From: Leptolyngbya boryana PCC 6306
GTDB taxonomy: Bacteria; Cyanobacteriota; Cyanobacteriia; Leptolyngbyales; Leptolyngbyaceae
Assembly (NCBI RefSeq): GCF_000353285.1
Contig: NZ_KB731325.1
Location: 262,381 to 326,380 of the forward strand
Length of the DNA: 64,000 bases
Direction: 5' to 3'
Notes under the pieces: model-generated
What the model was told of the DNA's origin: nothing
Databases searched by the model: none
The model's input: the letters and a program-made list of their open reading frames with translations, nothing else
Position numbers and translations under genes: made by a program
Shown: piece after piece, positions 19,775 through 28,825 of the stretch
Numbering within the stretch: the stretch's first letter is position 1
Layout of the letters: the number at the start of each line of letters is the position of its first letter

Positions 19775-20530
19775 ATGCACAGTAACTGGATCATCCGCTC
19801 AAAGCCCAATCCTCAAGCTCGACTGCGATTGTTCTGCTTTCCCTATGCCGGGGGTAGCGCGTCCATCTTCCGCTCGTGGTCGGATCAATTACCACAAAAC
19901 ATCGAAGTGTGTGCTGTCGAACTTCCAGGACGGGGCACACTGATGCGCTTAGCACCTTACACCCAGTTAAAACCATTAGTCGAAGCGATCGCACAATCGC
20001 TGTTACCCAATTTGAATCAACCTTTTGCGCTATTTGGTCATAGCATGGGCGCATTGATTAGCTTTGAACTGGCGCGTTTCCTGCGTCAAGCGTATGGATT
20101 AACTCCCCGTCATCTGTTTGTCTCTGGTCGTGCTGCTCCTTACATTCCCGATCGAGATCCACCCATCTATACCTTGCCTGACGCTGCCTTCATTCAGGAG
20201 CTACGTCGGCTGAACGGCACCCCTGAAGCGGTCTTGCAAAACCAGGAACTCATGCAACTGCTCACTCCGATTCTACGGGCAGATTTTGCCGCGATCGACA
20301 CCTATCGCTATCAGCCTGAACCAGCCTTAGGGTGCCCGATCACAGCGCTCGGTGGCTTACAGGATTTAGAAGTGAGCCGAGACGATCTTGAGGCTTGGCA
20401 AACCCAAACGATCGCGCCCTTTCAGATCCAGTTATTTCTGGGGAATCACTTCTTTCTGCACTCGGCTCAATCGCTTCTATTAAAAGCGATCGCCCAACAA
20501 TTACAAGCGGTTGAGCCAGCGATCGGTTAA
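19775..20530 (+). CDS. Type II thioesterase of the NRPS cluster
   Basis: A 251-residue alpha/beta hydrolase with the nucleophile elbow GHSMG (Ser90) and a C-terminal GNHFF holding the catalytic His. This is the layout of stand-alone editing thioesterases that clear misprimed or stalled carrier domains in NRPS/PKS pathways. It begins with the FPYAGGSASIF motif usual in this family. It starts 21 bp after the terminal synthetase; a GTG directly upstream (19772) is an equally possible start. Its position right after the TE-bearing module fits a housekeeping role for this assembly line. Confidence 0.92.
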   Translation: MHSNWIIRSKPNPQARLRLFCFPYAGGSASIFRSWSDQLPQNIEVCAVELPGRGTLMRLAPYTQLKPLVEAIAQSLLPNLNQPFALFGHSMGALISFELARFLRQAYGLTPRHLFVSGRAAPYIPDRDPPIYTLPDAAFIQELRRLNGTPEAVLQNQELMQLLTPILRADFAAIDTYRYQPEPALGCPITALGGLQDLEVSRDDLEAWQTQTIAPFQIQLFLGNHFFLHSAQSLLLKAIAQQLQAVEPAIG

Positions 20531-20564
20531 CAAAGACAACTCTTTATTCTCTAGTATTCATGCA

Positions 20565-22706
20565 ATGAAGCATTTGCGATTGCCCAAACCACATTTTATC
20601 CGTCTAGATTCTATCTCTAGACGATTGAATCGCAACGCAGTTCGAGTGTTGCCATTACTGTTCGGTTTCATTCTGACCTTGATGTTGGGAACCTATAGTC
20701 TTGCGGCTGAACCCAAGGCGACCGAGATTCTCTGGGATACCATGGGGGTTCCTCATATCTTTGGTAAAGACGTGCCGAGTGCATTTCAAGCTTTTGGGTG
20801 GGCACAGATGCAAAGTCACGGGAACTTACTGCTGCGGCTGTATGGTCAGGCACGCGGACGATCCGCTGAGTACTGGGGCAAAGAATATCTCGAATCCGAT
20901 CGCTGGGTACAAACCATGGGGATTCCCGATCGCGCTCGCCAATGGTATGAAGCCCAGAACCCCACCTTCCGTCGTGCGCTTGATGCCTTTGCGGCTGGTA
21001 TCAATGCCTATGCGACTCAACACCCTGATTTGATTGGTGATGAGGTTGAGCGGGTGCTACCCATTCATGCCGTAGACGTAATAGCGCATAGTCAACGAGT
21101 TCTTCACTTTACATTTGTCGTTGATCCCCAAATGCTAGCTGGTTTGACCGACGAAGAAGTTCCAAGGGGATCAAACGCTTGGGCGATCGCACCTTCCCAC
21201 TCTGAAAGTGGCAACGCTATGCTCCTTGCCAATCCTCATCTACCGTGGTCGGATCTATTTCTTTGGTACGAAGCCCAAATCACTGCTCCCGGAATTGATG
21301 CCTATGGAGCAACACTCGTCGGGATTCCTGTTTTAGCGATCGCATTTAATGATCACTTAGGCTGGACACACACGGTGAACACCCACGACGGTTGGGATAC
21401 CTACGAACTGACATTAAGTCATGGAGGCTATCGGTTCGATGATAAAGTCCGTCCTTTTGAACGAGAAGAAAAAACTCTGAAAGTTAAGCAGTCAGACGGC
21501 AAATTGCGTAAAGAAAAACTGATGGTGCGGAGATCGATTCATGGCCCAGTCATCAAAGAAGAGAAGGGTAAAGCGATCGCACTGAGAGTCGTTGGACTTG
21601 ATCAACCTGGCTTGCTAGAGCAGTGGTGGAACATGGCACGAGCCACCAACCTATCTCAATTTGAAACTGCTCTACGCCCATTACAACTCCCCATGTTCAC
21701 CGTGATCTACGCCGATCGCGAGGGACATATCATGCACCTGTTCAATGGACAAGTTCCGGTGCGAAAACAGGGAGACTTCGCCTATTGGGAAGGCATCATT
21801 CCTGGGGATACATCTGCGACATTGTGGACAAACTATCATCGCTATGATCAATTACCACGTGTTCTAGATCCTGCTAGCGGTTGGCTGCAAAATGCTAACG
21901 ATCCACCCTGGACAACGACCTTTCCTCGTGCGATCGATGCCAATGACTATCCCTCTTACATGGCTCCCCGTGGACCCATGAATTTTCGTGCCCAAAGTTC
22001 CGCTCGAATGCTCACTGAAGATAGCCGCATCTCATTTGAAGAGATGATTCAGTACAAACATTCAACTCATATGGAGCTTGCCGATCGTGTGCTAGATGAC
22101 TTACTGCGTGCAGCCACAAATGATAGTAGCGAAATTGTGCGTCAAGCCATTCCAATTCTGAAAGCGTGGGATCGTAATGCCAATGCAGAGAGTCGGGGTG
22201 CGGTTCTCTTTGCCGCTTGGGTGGAAGCGATGAACCTTTCCAAAGCATTTGCAACACCCTGGAACGAAAACGCTCCTCGCACAACACCCAATGGATTGAG
22301 CAATCCAAAAAGCGCAGTTGCCGCCTTAAAAACCGCAGCTACTAAAGTGAAAACAGCGTATGGAGCACTAGATGTGCCTTGGGGAGACGTGTTCCGCTTA
22401 CGTTATGGCTCGATCGATTTACCTGCTAATGGAGGTCCCGGAAAGCTCGGAATTTTCCGGGTGCTCAACTTTGTTCCGAACGACCAAGGGCAATTTGAAT
22501 CGAGCGATGGTGATACCTTTACTGCTGCGATCGAATTTTCTAACCCAGTTCGGGCGATGGCACTCACAAGCTATGGCAATGCAACTCAACCCCATTCTGC
22601 TCATGTTGGCGATCAATTGAAAGCGTTCTCCCAAAAGCAACTCCGCCCAGTCTGGCGATCGCGTCAGGAAATTTTGGCTCATCTAGCTGAGCGACAAACA
22701 TTTTGA
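20565..22706 (+). CDS. Exported penicillin-acylase-family (PvdQ-like) Ntn hydrolase
   Basis: A 713-residue precursor of the penicillin amidase family (PF01804). A basic N-terminus is followed by a hydrophobic stretch (PLLFGFILTLMLGTYSLAA) that looks like a signal peptide, so the enzyme should reach the periplasm. The autocatalytic cleavage site is GSNAWAI, with Ser203 as the likely N-terminal nucleophile of the beta chain, followed by the usual NPHLPW. The family includes PvdQ, which removes the fatty-acyl tail of the pyoverdine precursor in the periplasm, and lactone acylases. Lying between the thioesterase and the siderophore receptor, it could trim or recycle the lipopeptide, which is inference. 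The ATG at 20565 is 34 bp after the previous gene; a TTG at 20511 is a less likely start. Confidence 0.88.
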   Translation: MKHLRLPKPHFIRLDSISRRLNRNAVRVLPLLFGFILTLMLGTYSLAAEPKATEILWDTMGVPHIFGKDVPSAFQAFGWAQMQSHGNLLLRLYGQARGRSAEYWGKEYLESDRWVQTMGIPDRARQWYEAQNPTFRRALDAFAAGINAYATQHPDLIGDEVERVLPIHAVDVIAHSQRVLHFTFVVDPQMLAGLTDEEVPRGSNAWAIAPSHSESGNAMLLANPHLPWSDLFLWYEAQITAPGIDAYGATLVGIPVLAIAFNDHLGWTHTVNTHDGWDTYELTLSHGGYRFDDKVRPFEREEKTLKVKQSDGKLRKEKLMVRRSIHGPVIKEEKGKAIALRVVGLDQPGLLEQWWNMARATNLSQFETALRPLQLPMFTVIYADREGHIMHLFNGQVPVRKQGDFAYWEGIIPGDTSATLWTNYHRYDQLPRVLDPASGWLQNANDPPWTTTFPRAIDANDYPSYMAPRGPMNFRAQSSARMLTEDSRISFEEMIQYKHSTHMELADRVLDDLLRAATNDSSEIVRQAIPILKAWDRNANAESRGAVLFAAWVEAMNLSKAFATPWNENAPRTTPNGLSNPKSAVAALKTAATKVKTAYGALDVPWGDVFRLRYGSIDLPANGGPGKLGIFRVLNFVPNDQGQFESSDGDTFTAAIEFSNPVRAMALTSYGNATQPHSAHVGDQLKAFSQKQLRPVWRSRQEILAHLAERQTF

Positions 22707-22811
22707 AGAAATACCGCTCCCGGCTCAAATTGCTTCACTAATCATCACGTCTAGCAAATCTTGACCCTTGCAATTTGAGTCAGATTGTTTCTGAAGTTGA
22801 GCCTTTAGTCT

Positions 22812-22841
22812 TTGACAGTCATGCAAGCTTTCTGATAAATT
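22812..22841 (+). promoter_or_regulatory. Candidate promoter of the TonB receptor gene
   Basis: TTGACA at 22812-22817 is a perfect -35 hexamer. GATAAA or TAAATT sits 16 to 18 bp downstream as a weak -10. The 195-bp gap between the acylase and the receptor is the only sizeable gap in the cluster, so the receptor probably has its own promoter. Read by eye only. Confidence 0.4.
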
Positions 22842-22848
22842 CTTGATT

Positions 22849-22878
22849 GACTTATTTGAAAAATATTCTTAATAAGTC
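22849..22878. promoter_or_regulatory. AT-rich dyad upstream of the TonB receptor (possible operator)
   Basis: GACTTATT at 22849-22856 is repeated inverted as AATAAGTC at 22871-22878, with a 14-bp AT-rich centre. It lies just downstream of the candidate promoter and 23 bp before the first ATG. A Fur-type or other iron-responsive repressor would be placed like this, but the sequence is not a textbook Fur box. Confidence 0.35.
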
Positions 22879-22901
22879 CCTAAAATGTGTTCGAGGGAAA
22901 A

Positions 22902-25493
22902 ATGATGAGTGCAAAGGCTTGGTTGTGGGCAGTTGTCCCTTTTTTAGCATTATTACAAGGGGTGAAACCGGCAGATGCTCAGGTTTCGAGGCTCCCTGAA
23001 ATCGAGTCTATATCAACCGCAGCAGGCACTGTAGTAGCACAGGCTCCGCCAACCGTGGAACGGGTTAATATTACTGATGTCCAAGTGAGATCGACAGAGA
23101 ATGGTTTAGCCCTACAACTCACTACAGCGCCCAATGCAGCTTTGAAGCCTATCATTCAAACATCGGGGAATCGTTGGATTGCAACCTTTGAAAATGCAGC
23201 GCTGGCATTACCAAGTGGGCAATCATTTCAAGCAAACAATCCAACGGCTGAAATCTCGCAAGTACAAGTTCAACAAGTCAGTAATATACAAGTACAAGTA
23301 GAAATTATTAGCAAAAGCGAACTTCCTAATGTCGAGATCGCTCCCACTGCTGCCGGGCTGTCGCTCACGGTATTGGCGAATGGGAAAACATCATCCGATA
23401 CAGCAACACGGTCTGATGCGGAATCAGAAGAAGAAGAAGTCGTCGTGACGGCAACCCGTACTGAGGAACCGTTAAAGAAAGTGCCGCGATCGATTACCAT
23501 CATCAACCGCCAGCAGATTGAAGAACAATCACGCCTCACGCGAAATTTGGGAGATATTCTCGCGAATACAGTGCCAGGATTTAGCGCTCCAACTCAACGC
23601 ACCAATACCTTTGGCTCAACTTTGCGAGGACGAGGCATTTCGGTCTTGATCGATGGCGTTCCTCAAAATGGAAACCTACAGTCTTTGCCCACGCAATTGA
23701 CCTCGATCGATCCGAGTGCGATCGAGCGCATTGAAATCGTTCGGGGGCCAAATTCGATCTACGGAGGGCAAGCAACGGGCGGTACCATCAACATCATCAC
23801 CCGCAAACCATCAAATCAATTGACCTCTACTCTTGAACTTGGAACCACCACTGCATTAACAGGCTCAGAGGACAAATTTGGGTATAACCTGCAATATCAG
23901 TTATCTGCCAAGCAAGGAGCGGTCGATCTAACTACTGGGATAGGGTTAACCACAACAGGCACATTTTATGACGCGGAAGGGGATCGAATTGCCAATAGCG
24001 TGAGTCCTGACGATACTCAGATTCTGAATGGCTTGTTGAAAGTTGGCGTAGATCTCGATCCACAACAGCGATTGCAATTTACTGCAACTCACTACAACAA
24101 TCGTAGAAATAACAATTTAACAGAAGATGCAAGCATCGATGTGATACCTGGAATTCAAAAAGCACGCACATTAGCGATCGATGGGTTGCAAATTTTAGGC
24201 ACAACTGAAGGCTCATATATTCGCAATACGAATGTAGCGCTCGACTATACGCACCAGAATCTTTTTGGCAGTAAAGTACAGGGGCAGGTTTACTATCGCA
24301 ACAATGCGTTTCGTGGTAGTGGGATTCCCTTTGATGGTCGAGACTTTCTAGGCGTGATTGGACGAACACCCGGTGAATCCGAGCAATTCGGGACACGGCT
24401 CCAGGTCAACACACCCTTTAACCCAGACAAAACCTTACAACTCCTATGGGGAGTTGATTACAACAACGAAAAAAGTTTCCAAAACATTGAGGTTTTTGAT
24501 CCAGAAGCCTTTGATGCCAGTGGTGGCAGTGTGTTTCGTAAAATTGCAGAACGAACCTTCGTTCCTCGTTATACCGTGAATGACCTGGGCTTATTTGCCC
24601 AGTTACAGTGGGATGCCAACGATCGACTCAATCTCAGTGGGGGATTACGCTACGTCAATCTTGGCTTAAAGATCGATGATTACGTCACCATTAATGATCA
24701 AGCTGTTCAAGGGGGCGATCGTCAGTTTGACACAGTAGCCTTCAATGCAGGTGCAACCTATCAACTCTCTGATCAATTGAGTGCCTTTGCGAGCTTTTCA
24801 CAAGGATTTTCCGTTCCAAGCTTTGGATTTATTTTGCGAGAACCTCCAAGTGGGTTCACGCGAGTCACCGATGCAATACGGCTAACAGAACCTCAGAAAG
24901 TCAACAACTATGAAGTGGGTCTACGAGGTCGATGGTCAACTGTCCAGGCTAGTATTTCTGGGTTCTACAACACTTCAGATCTAGGGGAAGATTTTCGCTT
25001 GGTCAACAATAATCTAGAGATTGTTCGTGCACCTCAGAGAACCTATGGGGTTGAAGCGACCTTAGATTGGCAAGCAACAAAAACACTATCTTTCGGTGGA
25101 ACACTGACCTGGCAAGAAGGAGAAAATGATGAGGACGAGGATGGAAATTTTCTTGCATTAAATAGCATCACCGTTCCTCCTGTAAAACTGACTGCCTATG
25201 TAGAAAATGAAACCCTTCCAGGTTGGCGAAATCGATTGCAACTGCTTTATTCGGGTAATCGCGATCGCGCGTTCCAAGATGGAGTAGATGGTGGCAAAAT
25301 TAGTAGCTATGTCACGCTGGACTTTATCAGTCGCATTCAACTAGGTCAAGGTGAATTACAGATTGGGATTCAGAATCTCTTGAATACTCAATATTTCCCA
25401 GTCTATTCGCAGTACTTTGCACCCTTCTTTGACAGTGCAAATTATGCCGGACAAGGTCGCACCCTAAGCGTGACCTACCGCGTCACATTCTAA
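22902..25493 (+). CDS. TonB-dependent siderophore receptor with AMIN domain
   Basis: An 863-residue outer-membrane receptor. It has a signal peptide (LWAVVPFLALLQGVKPADA) and an AMIN domain at about 50-165, typical of cyanobacterial siderophore receptors. A TonB-box-like EEEVVVTATR follows. The plug domain (DILANTVPGF, RGRGISVLIDGVP, IERIEIVRGPNSIYGGQATGGTINI) precedes a long beta-barrel ending in a terminal Phe (TYRVTF), the usual signal for barrel insertion. ATGs at 22902 and 22905 are both possible; GAGGGA lies just upstream. As the last gene of the cluster, it is the likely uptake gate for the ferric form of the peptide made by the genes before it. No periplasmic binding protein or ABC permease is visible in the window. 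Confidence 0.95.
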   Translation: MMSAKAWLWAVVPFLALLQGVKPADAQVSRLPEIESISTAAGTVVAQAPPTVERVNITDVQVRSTENGLALQLTTAPNAALKPIIQTSGNRWIATFENAALALPSGQSFQANNPTAEISQVQVQQVSNIQVQVEIISKSELPNVEIAPTAAGLSLTVLANGKTSSDTATRSDAESEEEEVVVTATRTEEPLKKVPRSITIINRQQIEEQSRLTRNLGDILANTVPGFSAPTQRTNTFGSTLRGRGISVLIDGVPQNGNLQSLPTQLTSIDPSAIERIEIVRGPNSIYGGQATGGTINIITRKPSNQLTSTLELGTTTALTGSEDKFGYNLQYQLSAKQGAVDLTTGIGLTTTGTFYDAEGDRIANSVSPDDTQILNGLLKVGVDLDPQQRLQFTATHYNNRRNNNLTEDASIDVIPGIQKARTLAIDGLQILGTTEGSYIRNTNVALDYTHQNLFGSKVQGQVYYRNNAFRGSGIPFDGRDFLGVIGRTPGESEQFGTRLQVNTPFNPDKTLQLLWGVDYNNEKSFQNIEVFDPEAFDASGGSVFRKIAERTFVPRYTVNDLGLFAQLQWDANDRLNLSGGLRYVNLGLKIDDYVTINDQAVQGGDRQFDTVAFNAGATYQLSDQLSAFASFSQGFSVPSFGFILREPPSGFTRVTDAIRLTEPQKVNNYEVGLRGRWSTVQASISGFYNTSDLGEDFRLVNNNLEIVRAPQRTYGVEATLDWQATKTLSFGGTLTWQEGENDEDEDGNFLALNSITVPPVKLTAYVENETLPGWRNRLQLLYSGNRDRAFQDGVDGGKISSYVTLDFISRIQLGQGELQIGIQNLLNTQYFPVYSQYFAPFFDSANYAGQGRTLSVTYRVTF

Positions 25494-25519
25494 TAGAACT
25501 TTCTGCTATAGCACTTCAA

Positions 25520-25564
25520 TCAATAGTCCGGGCAGTATCGCTGCCTGCCTGCCCGGACTATTGA
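25520..25564. terminator. Perfect 16-bp hairpin after the receptor gene
   Basis: TCAATAGTCCGGGCAG (25520-25535) pairs perfectly with 25549-25564 across a 13-nt loop, 27 bp after the receptor stop. No T-run follows, so it is terminator-like rather than a textbook intrinsic terminator. It also marks the border between the cluster and the mobile DNA. Confidence 0.5.
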
Positions 25565-25644
25565 TATACCAGAATTCAAGCATAACCCTTTTCCCAAACT
25601 CAGCAATGATAGTTGAATATACCTTTAGCATCAGTATGGAGGGG

Positions 25645-25941
25645 TCATGAGGAGGGTAGCTGACCACTTGCTCTCAGGATGGCAACTTGAGCGGCATAAA
25701 TCTCTTTCTTATTTGTATAGCGCTTGAAACTTCTGCGATCGCGGTGTCGAGTCAATTTCATCGCTTCCCCTTCACCCAAGCCATACTTGATTAGCAAATT
25801 CGTCGCATAGGTATGCCGCCCCCGGTGCGAGTGCAAATCAATGCCCGTCTGTGTCTCAATCCATCGCATGACTTCCCGAATTCCCCAATAGGTCAATCGC
25901 TGTTTCTGACTCTTTGTTCGATTCGAGTGTGCTGCGTATTT
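25645..25941 (-). pseudogene. Tyrosine recombinase C-terminal fragment
   Basis: Only the catalytic C-terminal end remains: HRGRHTYATNLL (the HxxR box), then TRHRDRRSFKRYTN with the second His and the nucleophilic Tyr. The frame is closed upstream by a stop just beyond 25941, and the N-terminal part with the first catalytic Arg is missing. The break lies where the IS21/ISL3 elements begin. No matching N-terminal half is seen beyond the IS21 element, so flanking DNA was lost or rearranged. Confidence 0.7.
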
Positions 25942-25952
25942 TCACAACTTCG

Positions 25953-27872
25953 GGTTCTCCGCAGGTTTTGGTGAGCTAGATTAAATATGTGAAAATTCAG
26001 CATTCATTTCATTGTTCAAGTAGCCAATCTCAGTTCTCTAACCGAAAATGGATTTCTATCTTTCCTGAACCATTGCGTGTAGACAAACAAATTTGTCGTC
26101 CTACTATTCTATAAAGTAAGACGATTTCAATGCGTATTAAGATTTGCTTTACTGTTTGATAGCTCTAGCTCGTCAAGATAAATCTCCGATTGAGTAAATC
26201 AAAACTTGCCCTGCCATACATCTGCCGCTTTAGTAGTTTCAATCGGTTGATGTTCCCTTCCACAGGTCCATTGCTGATATCAGTCATGAGGCTCGCTTTT
26301 ACGGCAGCATAGTCCTCTTTTAACCCTTGAGCAAATCCCTGAAACAGCTTCATTGAACTACTCATCGCTTGATCTAACCAGATATCCAATTGCTGAGGTA
26401 ATCGTTCTCGCACCAGCTTTGTAAACCCTTGCGTCAAATCAATCGCTGCTGCCAATTCGGGATGTTGTGTTTTGAGGTCTGCGATCAAAACTTGCTCTAC
26501 ATCCGTTCGCTGATCCGCTCGACGCATCACCATCCAAGTCGCTCGACGAGCAGTCAACGGGGGGTGTTGTAGATCGCTAATTGGAAGCTGGAGTTGCACA
26601 CCGAGTTGAGCACGGTGTTGCTTTTGTGTCTGCCGCAATCGATGAGTGTATCGAGCGACCGTTTGATAGCTCCCTCGATACCCTTGCTGTTGGATTTCTT
26701 CAAACAACTGTTTCGTATTGCTTTGTCCTTGATTCCATTGGTTCAGCACATAGGGTTTGTAGGCATCGAGTTGACTACGTTGAGAACGACCTCGATGTGG
26801 ATGTGGTTGCCATTCAGGAAACTTGGAATGGCTCAAGTAGCGATACACCGTGCGTTTTCCCATGCCGAGATGTCGGGCGATCTCCAGGATCTCCCAGCCT
26901 TGCTGTCGTAACTGATGCACTTGCTCGTACTTTGCAAATCGGCGTTCTCGCGCCTTGGCAGAGCGCTCCTGTATAGCTAGACGAGGTACTACGGGAGCAA
27001 TCATGATGGCATCGTTCACAGGAATTTGTGCGGCTTCCACAGCTTTCAATTGCTGGGTGTGCATTGCTAAGATTCGCTCTAGTACTTCTGCTAAATTTTT
27101 CAACAAATGGAAGCGATCTGCAACCTGAGTTGCATTCGGTGCGCCTCTCGTCATGCCTTGTCGATAGGTCTTTGATCGATCACGGGAGAGAACTTCCACG
27201 CCTGGATGCTCTTTTAACCATTCTGCTAAGGTGTCTGCTTCGCGATCTGGAAGCAGCACAATCGGTCGATTTGTCTCTAAGTCAACCAAAATTGTGCCGT
27301 AACGTTGTCCACGCCGGAATGCAAAATCATCTACTCCTAACGCTTTGGGCGTTTTCACCGCAGGTATCGACTGGCGAGAGATCAGCGATAGCAGAGTGTT
27401 TTGACTGACCTCACAGTGCAGTGTTTTGCTCAGTTTAGCCCCACCTTCACCGCCTGTATACAATGCGATCTCACTCAGTTGTGCTGCTAATCGCTTCGTT
27501 CGTCTTGCCCACGGAGCCATCACGCCCGCGATCCGTTCCGTGAAGATTTTGCGATCGCATCTTTCCTGATCACAGAAAAACTTGCCCACGGTCAGTTGGA
27601 TTACGATTTGGTAATCTGCCCACGGTAAATCTGCCAATGTTCGTTCGTAGAGACTATGCACTCGATGAGCAACCTGATCACAAACGGGACAACGAACAAT
27701 CTGCTGTACCGATTCCATCAAAACTCGAATCTGCCTCTGTTCTACATCAAGTTCGTAATTCTGTAATTGCAGGTGTTCTGGGTTAGGAAGCAATTGGGTT
27801 AAGAGTTCCACTATCTTTCCGATGCGATTCATCACCATTCTGACAAATCTTCACCAAAACCTGCGGTGAACC
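25953..27872 (-). mobile_element. ISL3-family insertion sequence
   Basis: One transposase gene flanked by terminal inverted repeats at 25953-25974 and 27851-27872 that match at 21 of 22 positions (CCGCAGGTTTTGGTGA is identical in both). AACTTCGG occurs directly outside both ends (25946-25953 and 27874-27881, sharing a base with the left repeat). This fits the 8-bp target duplication known for the family. The element looks complete and possibly active. Confidence 0.85.
26165..27838 (-). CDS. ISL3-family transposase
   Basis: A 557-residue transposase. The N-terminus has the zinc-binding CPVCDQVAHRVHS and a second Cys pair (FFCDQERCDRKIF), as in the zf-ISL3 domain. A helix-turn-helix region follows at about 300-340 (GWEILEIARHLGMGKRTVYRYL). 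The DDE nuclease core includes LGVDDFAFRRGQRYGTILVDL and, near the end, NGPVEGNINRLKLLKRQMYGRA with the catalytic Glu. The reading frame is intact and sits within matching terminal repeats. It would catalyse cut-and-paste or copy-out movement of its own element. Confidence 0.93.
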   Translation of the reverse strand: MVMNRIGKIVELLTQLLPNPEHLQLQNYELDVEQRQIRVLMESVQQIVRCPVCDQVAHRVHSLYERTLADLPWADYQIVIQLTVGKFFCDQERCDRKIFTERIAGVMAPWARRTKRLAAQLSEIALYTGGEGGAKLSKTLHCEVSQNTLLSLISRQSIPAVKTPKALGVDDFAFRRGQRYGTILVDLETNRPIVLLPDREADTLAEWLKEHPGVEVLSRDRSKTYRQGMTRGAPNATQVADRFHLLKNLAEVLERILAMHTQQLKAVEAAQIPVNDAIMIAPVVPRLAIQERSAKARERRFAKYEQVHQLRQQGWEILEIARHLGMGKRTVYRYLSHSKFPEWQPHPHRGRSQRSQLDAYKPYVLNQWNQGQSNTKQLFEEIQQQGYRGSYQTVARYTHRLRQTQKQHRAQLGVQLQLPISDLQHPPLTARRATWMVMRRADQRTDVEQVLIADLKTQHPELAAAIDLTQGFTKLVRERLPQQLDIWLDQAMSSSMKLFQGFAQGLKEDYAAVKASLMTDISNGPVEGNINRLKLLKRQMYGRASFDLLNRRFILTS

Positions 27873-27873
27873 G

Positions 27874-27907
27874 AACTTCGGCAGGTCATTCTCACTCAAC
27901 TTCGGCA
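27874..27907 (-). repeat. IS21 left-end repeats (two units)
   Basis: AACTTCGGCA at 27874-27883 and 27898-27907, 24 bp apart, are the inverse of the right-end units. They are probable binding sites for the IS21 transposase. The first unit abuts the ISL3-family insertion. Confidence 0.7.
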
Positions 27908-28048
27908 GGTCTAGAGATAGCGTAACTGAACCAAGTCAAGATAGCAAATGTTTTTTACTAGGCAATCAGTTTGAGAAACAGTTACGCAAATATGAGATGT
28001 CTGCTAAAAGCAACACAGACATCAACTGAAAAAGGAATGATAGCAAAA

Positions 28049-28810
28049 TTACTCTGCGTCAATGCTATCGGAATTGACATTGACTTTACTGGTGAGTTTT
28101 CGCATCGACTCGCCTTTGAGAACTAATCGGATGGAATCATGCACAATGCGGTCAAGCATGGCATCCGCCAAAGTTGGGTCTTGAATTTGCGAATGCCATT
28201 GATTGACCGGCAGTTGAGTGGCAAACAAACACGAAGCTGTGCGGTAACGAACATCGAGTAAGTCCAATAGATCGCGAGCTTGGTCAGACGACACGGCATC
28301 TCTCAACCAATCATCTAGAATGATCAATTCAAACGCCGCGATCTGTTGCTGAAATCGACGAAATGAGCCATCAGCTTTGGCAAATTTGAGTTCCATCAGC
28401 AAATCTGCACACTTGAAGTAGCGCACGGAATGTCCCAAAGTACAGAACTGATCTGCCAGTACCGACGAGAGAAAGGTTTTGCCCACTCCCGTCGCTCCGA
28501 CAATAATCAGATTGAGATGGTCTTGCACCCATTTACCACCTGCTAGCTCCAAGAATTTCGTCTTCGACAACCCGCGTGGAACCGTAAAATCAATATCACT
28601 GAGATGAGCCGTCGTTGAGAGTTGAGCTTGCCTTAATCGGCGTTGGAGGCGCATCTGTGAACGATGCAGTTGTTCACGTTCCAGCAGCAATGTGAATCGG
28701 TCTTCAAAACTCAAATCATGATAGGTCGGACTGTTGCGTTGCTCCATCCAAGCATCGAGCATTCCCACCAGTCGCATCGCTTTCAATTGTTCGGTAACAG
28801 AAGAGGTCAT
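28049..28810 (-). CDS. istB: IS21-family helper ATPase IstB
   Basis: A 253-residue AAA+ ATPase. The Walker A GATGVGKT is followed by Walker B LIILDDWL. IstB-type proteins load on target DNA and activate the IstA transposase. It starts 15 bp after the istA stop, the normal order for this family. The frame is intact. Confidence 0.93.
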   Translation of the reverse strand: MTSSVTEQLKAMRLVGMLDAWMEQRNSPTYHDLSFEDRFTLLLEREQLHRSQMRLQRRLRQAQLSTTAHLSDIDFTVPRGLSKTKFLELAGGKWVQDHLNLIIVGATGVGKTFLSSVLADQFCTLGHSVRYFKCADLLMELKFAKADGSFRRFQQQIAAFELIILDDWLRDAVSSDQARDLLDLLDVRYRTASCLFATQLPVNQWHSQIQDPTLADAMLDRIVHDSIRLVLKGESMRKLTSKVNVNSDSIDAE

Positions 28811-28825
28811 AGGTCTAGGTTGAGA

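Noticed and set aside
25520-25564. Hairpin next to a recombinase fragment as an integron attC site
   Set aside because: The stem is perfect, lacking the mismatched bulges of attC, and there are no cassettes or conserved core sites.
26581-27408. Plus-strand open frames inside the ISL3-family transposase
   Set aside because: They are antisense shadows of a clearly conserved transposase with no recognisable motif of their own.
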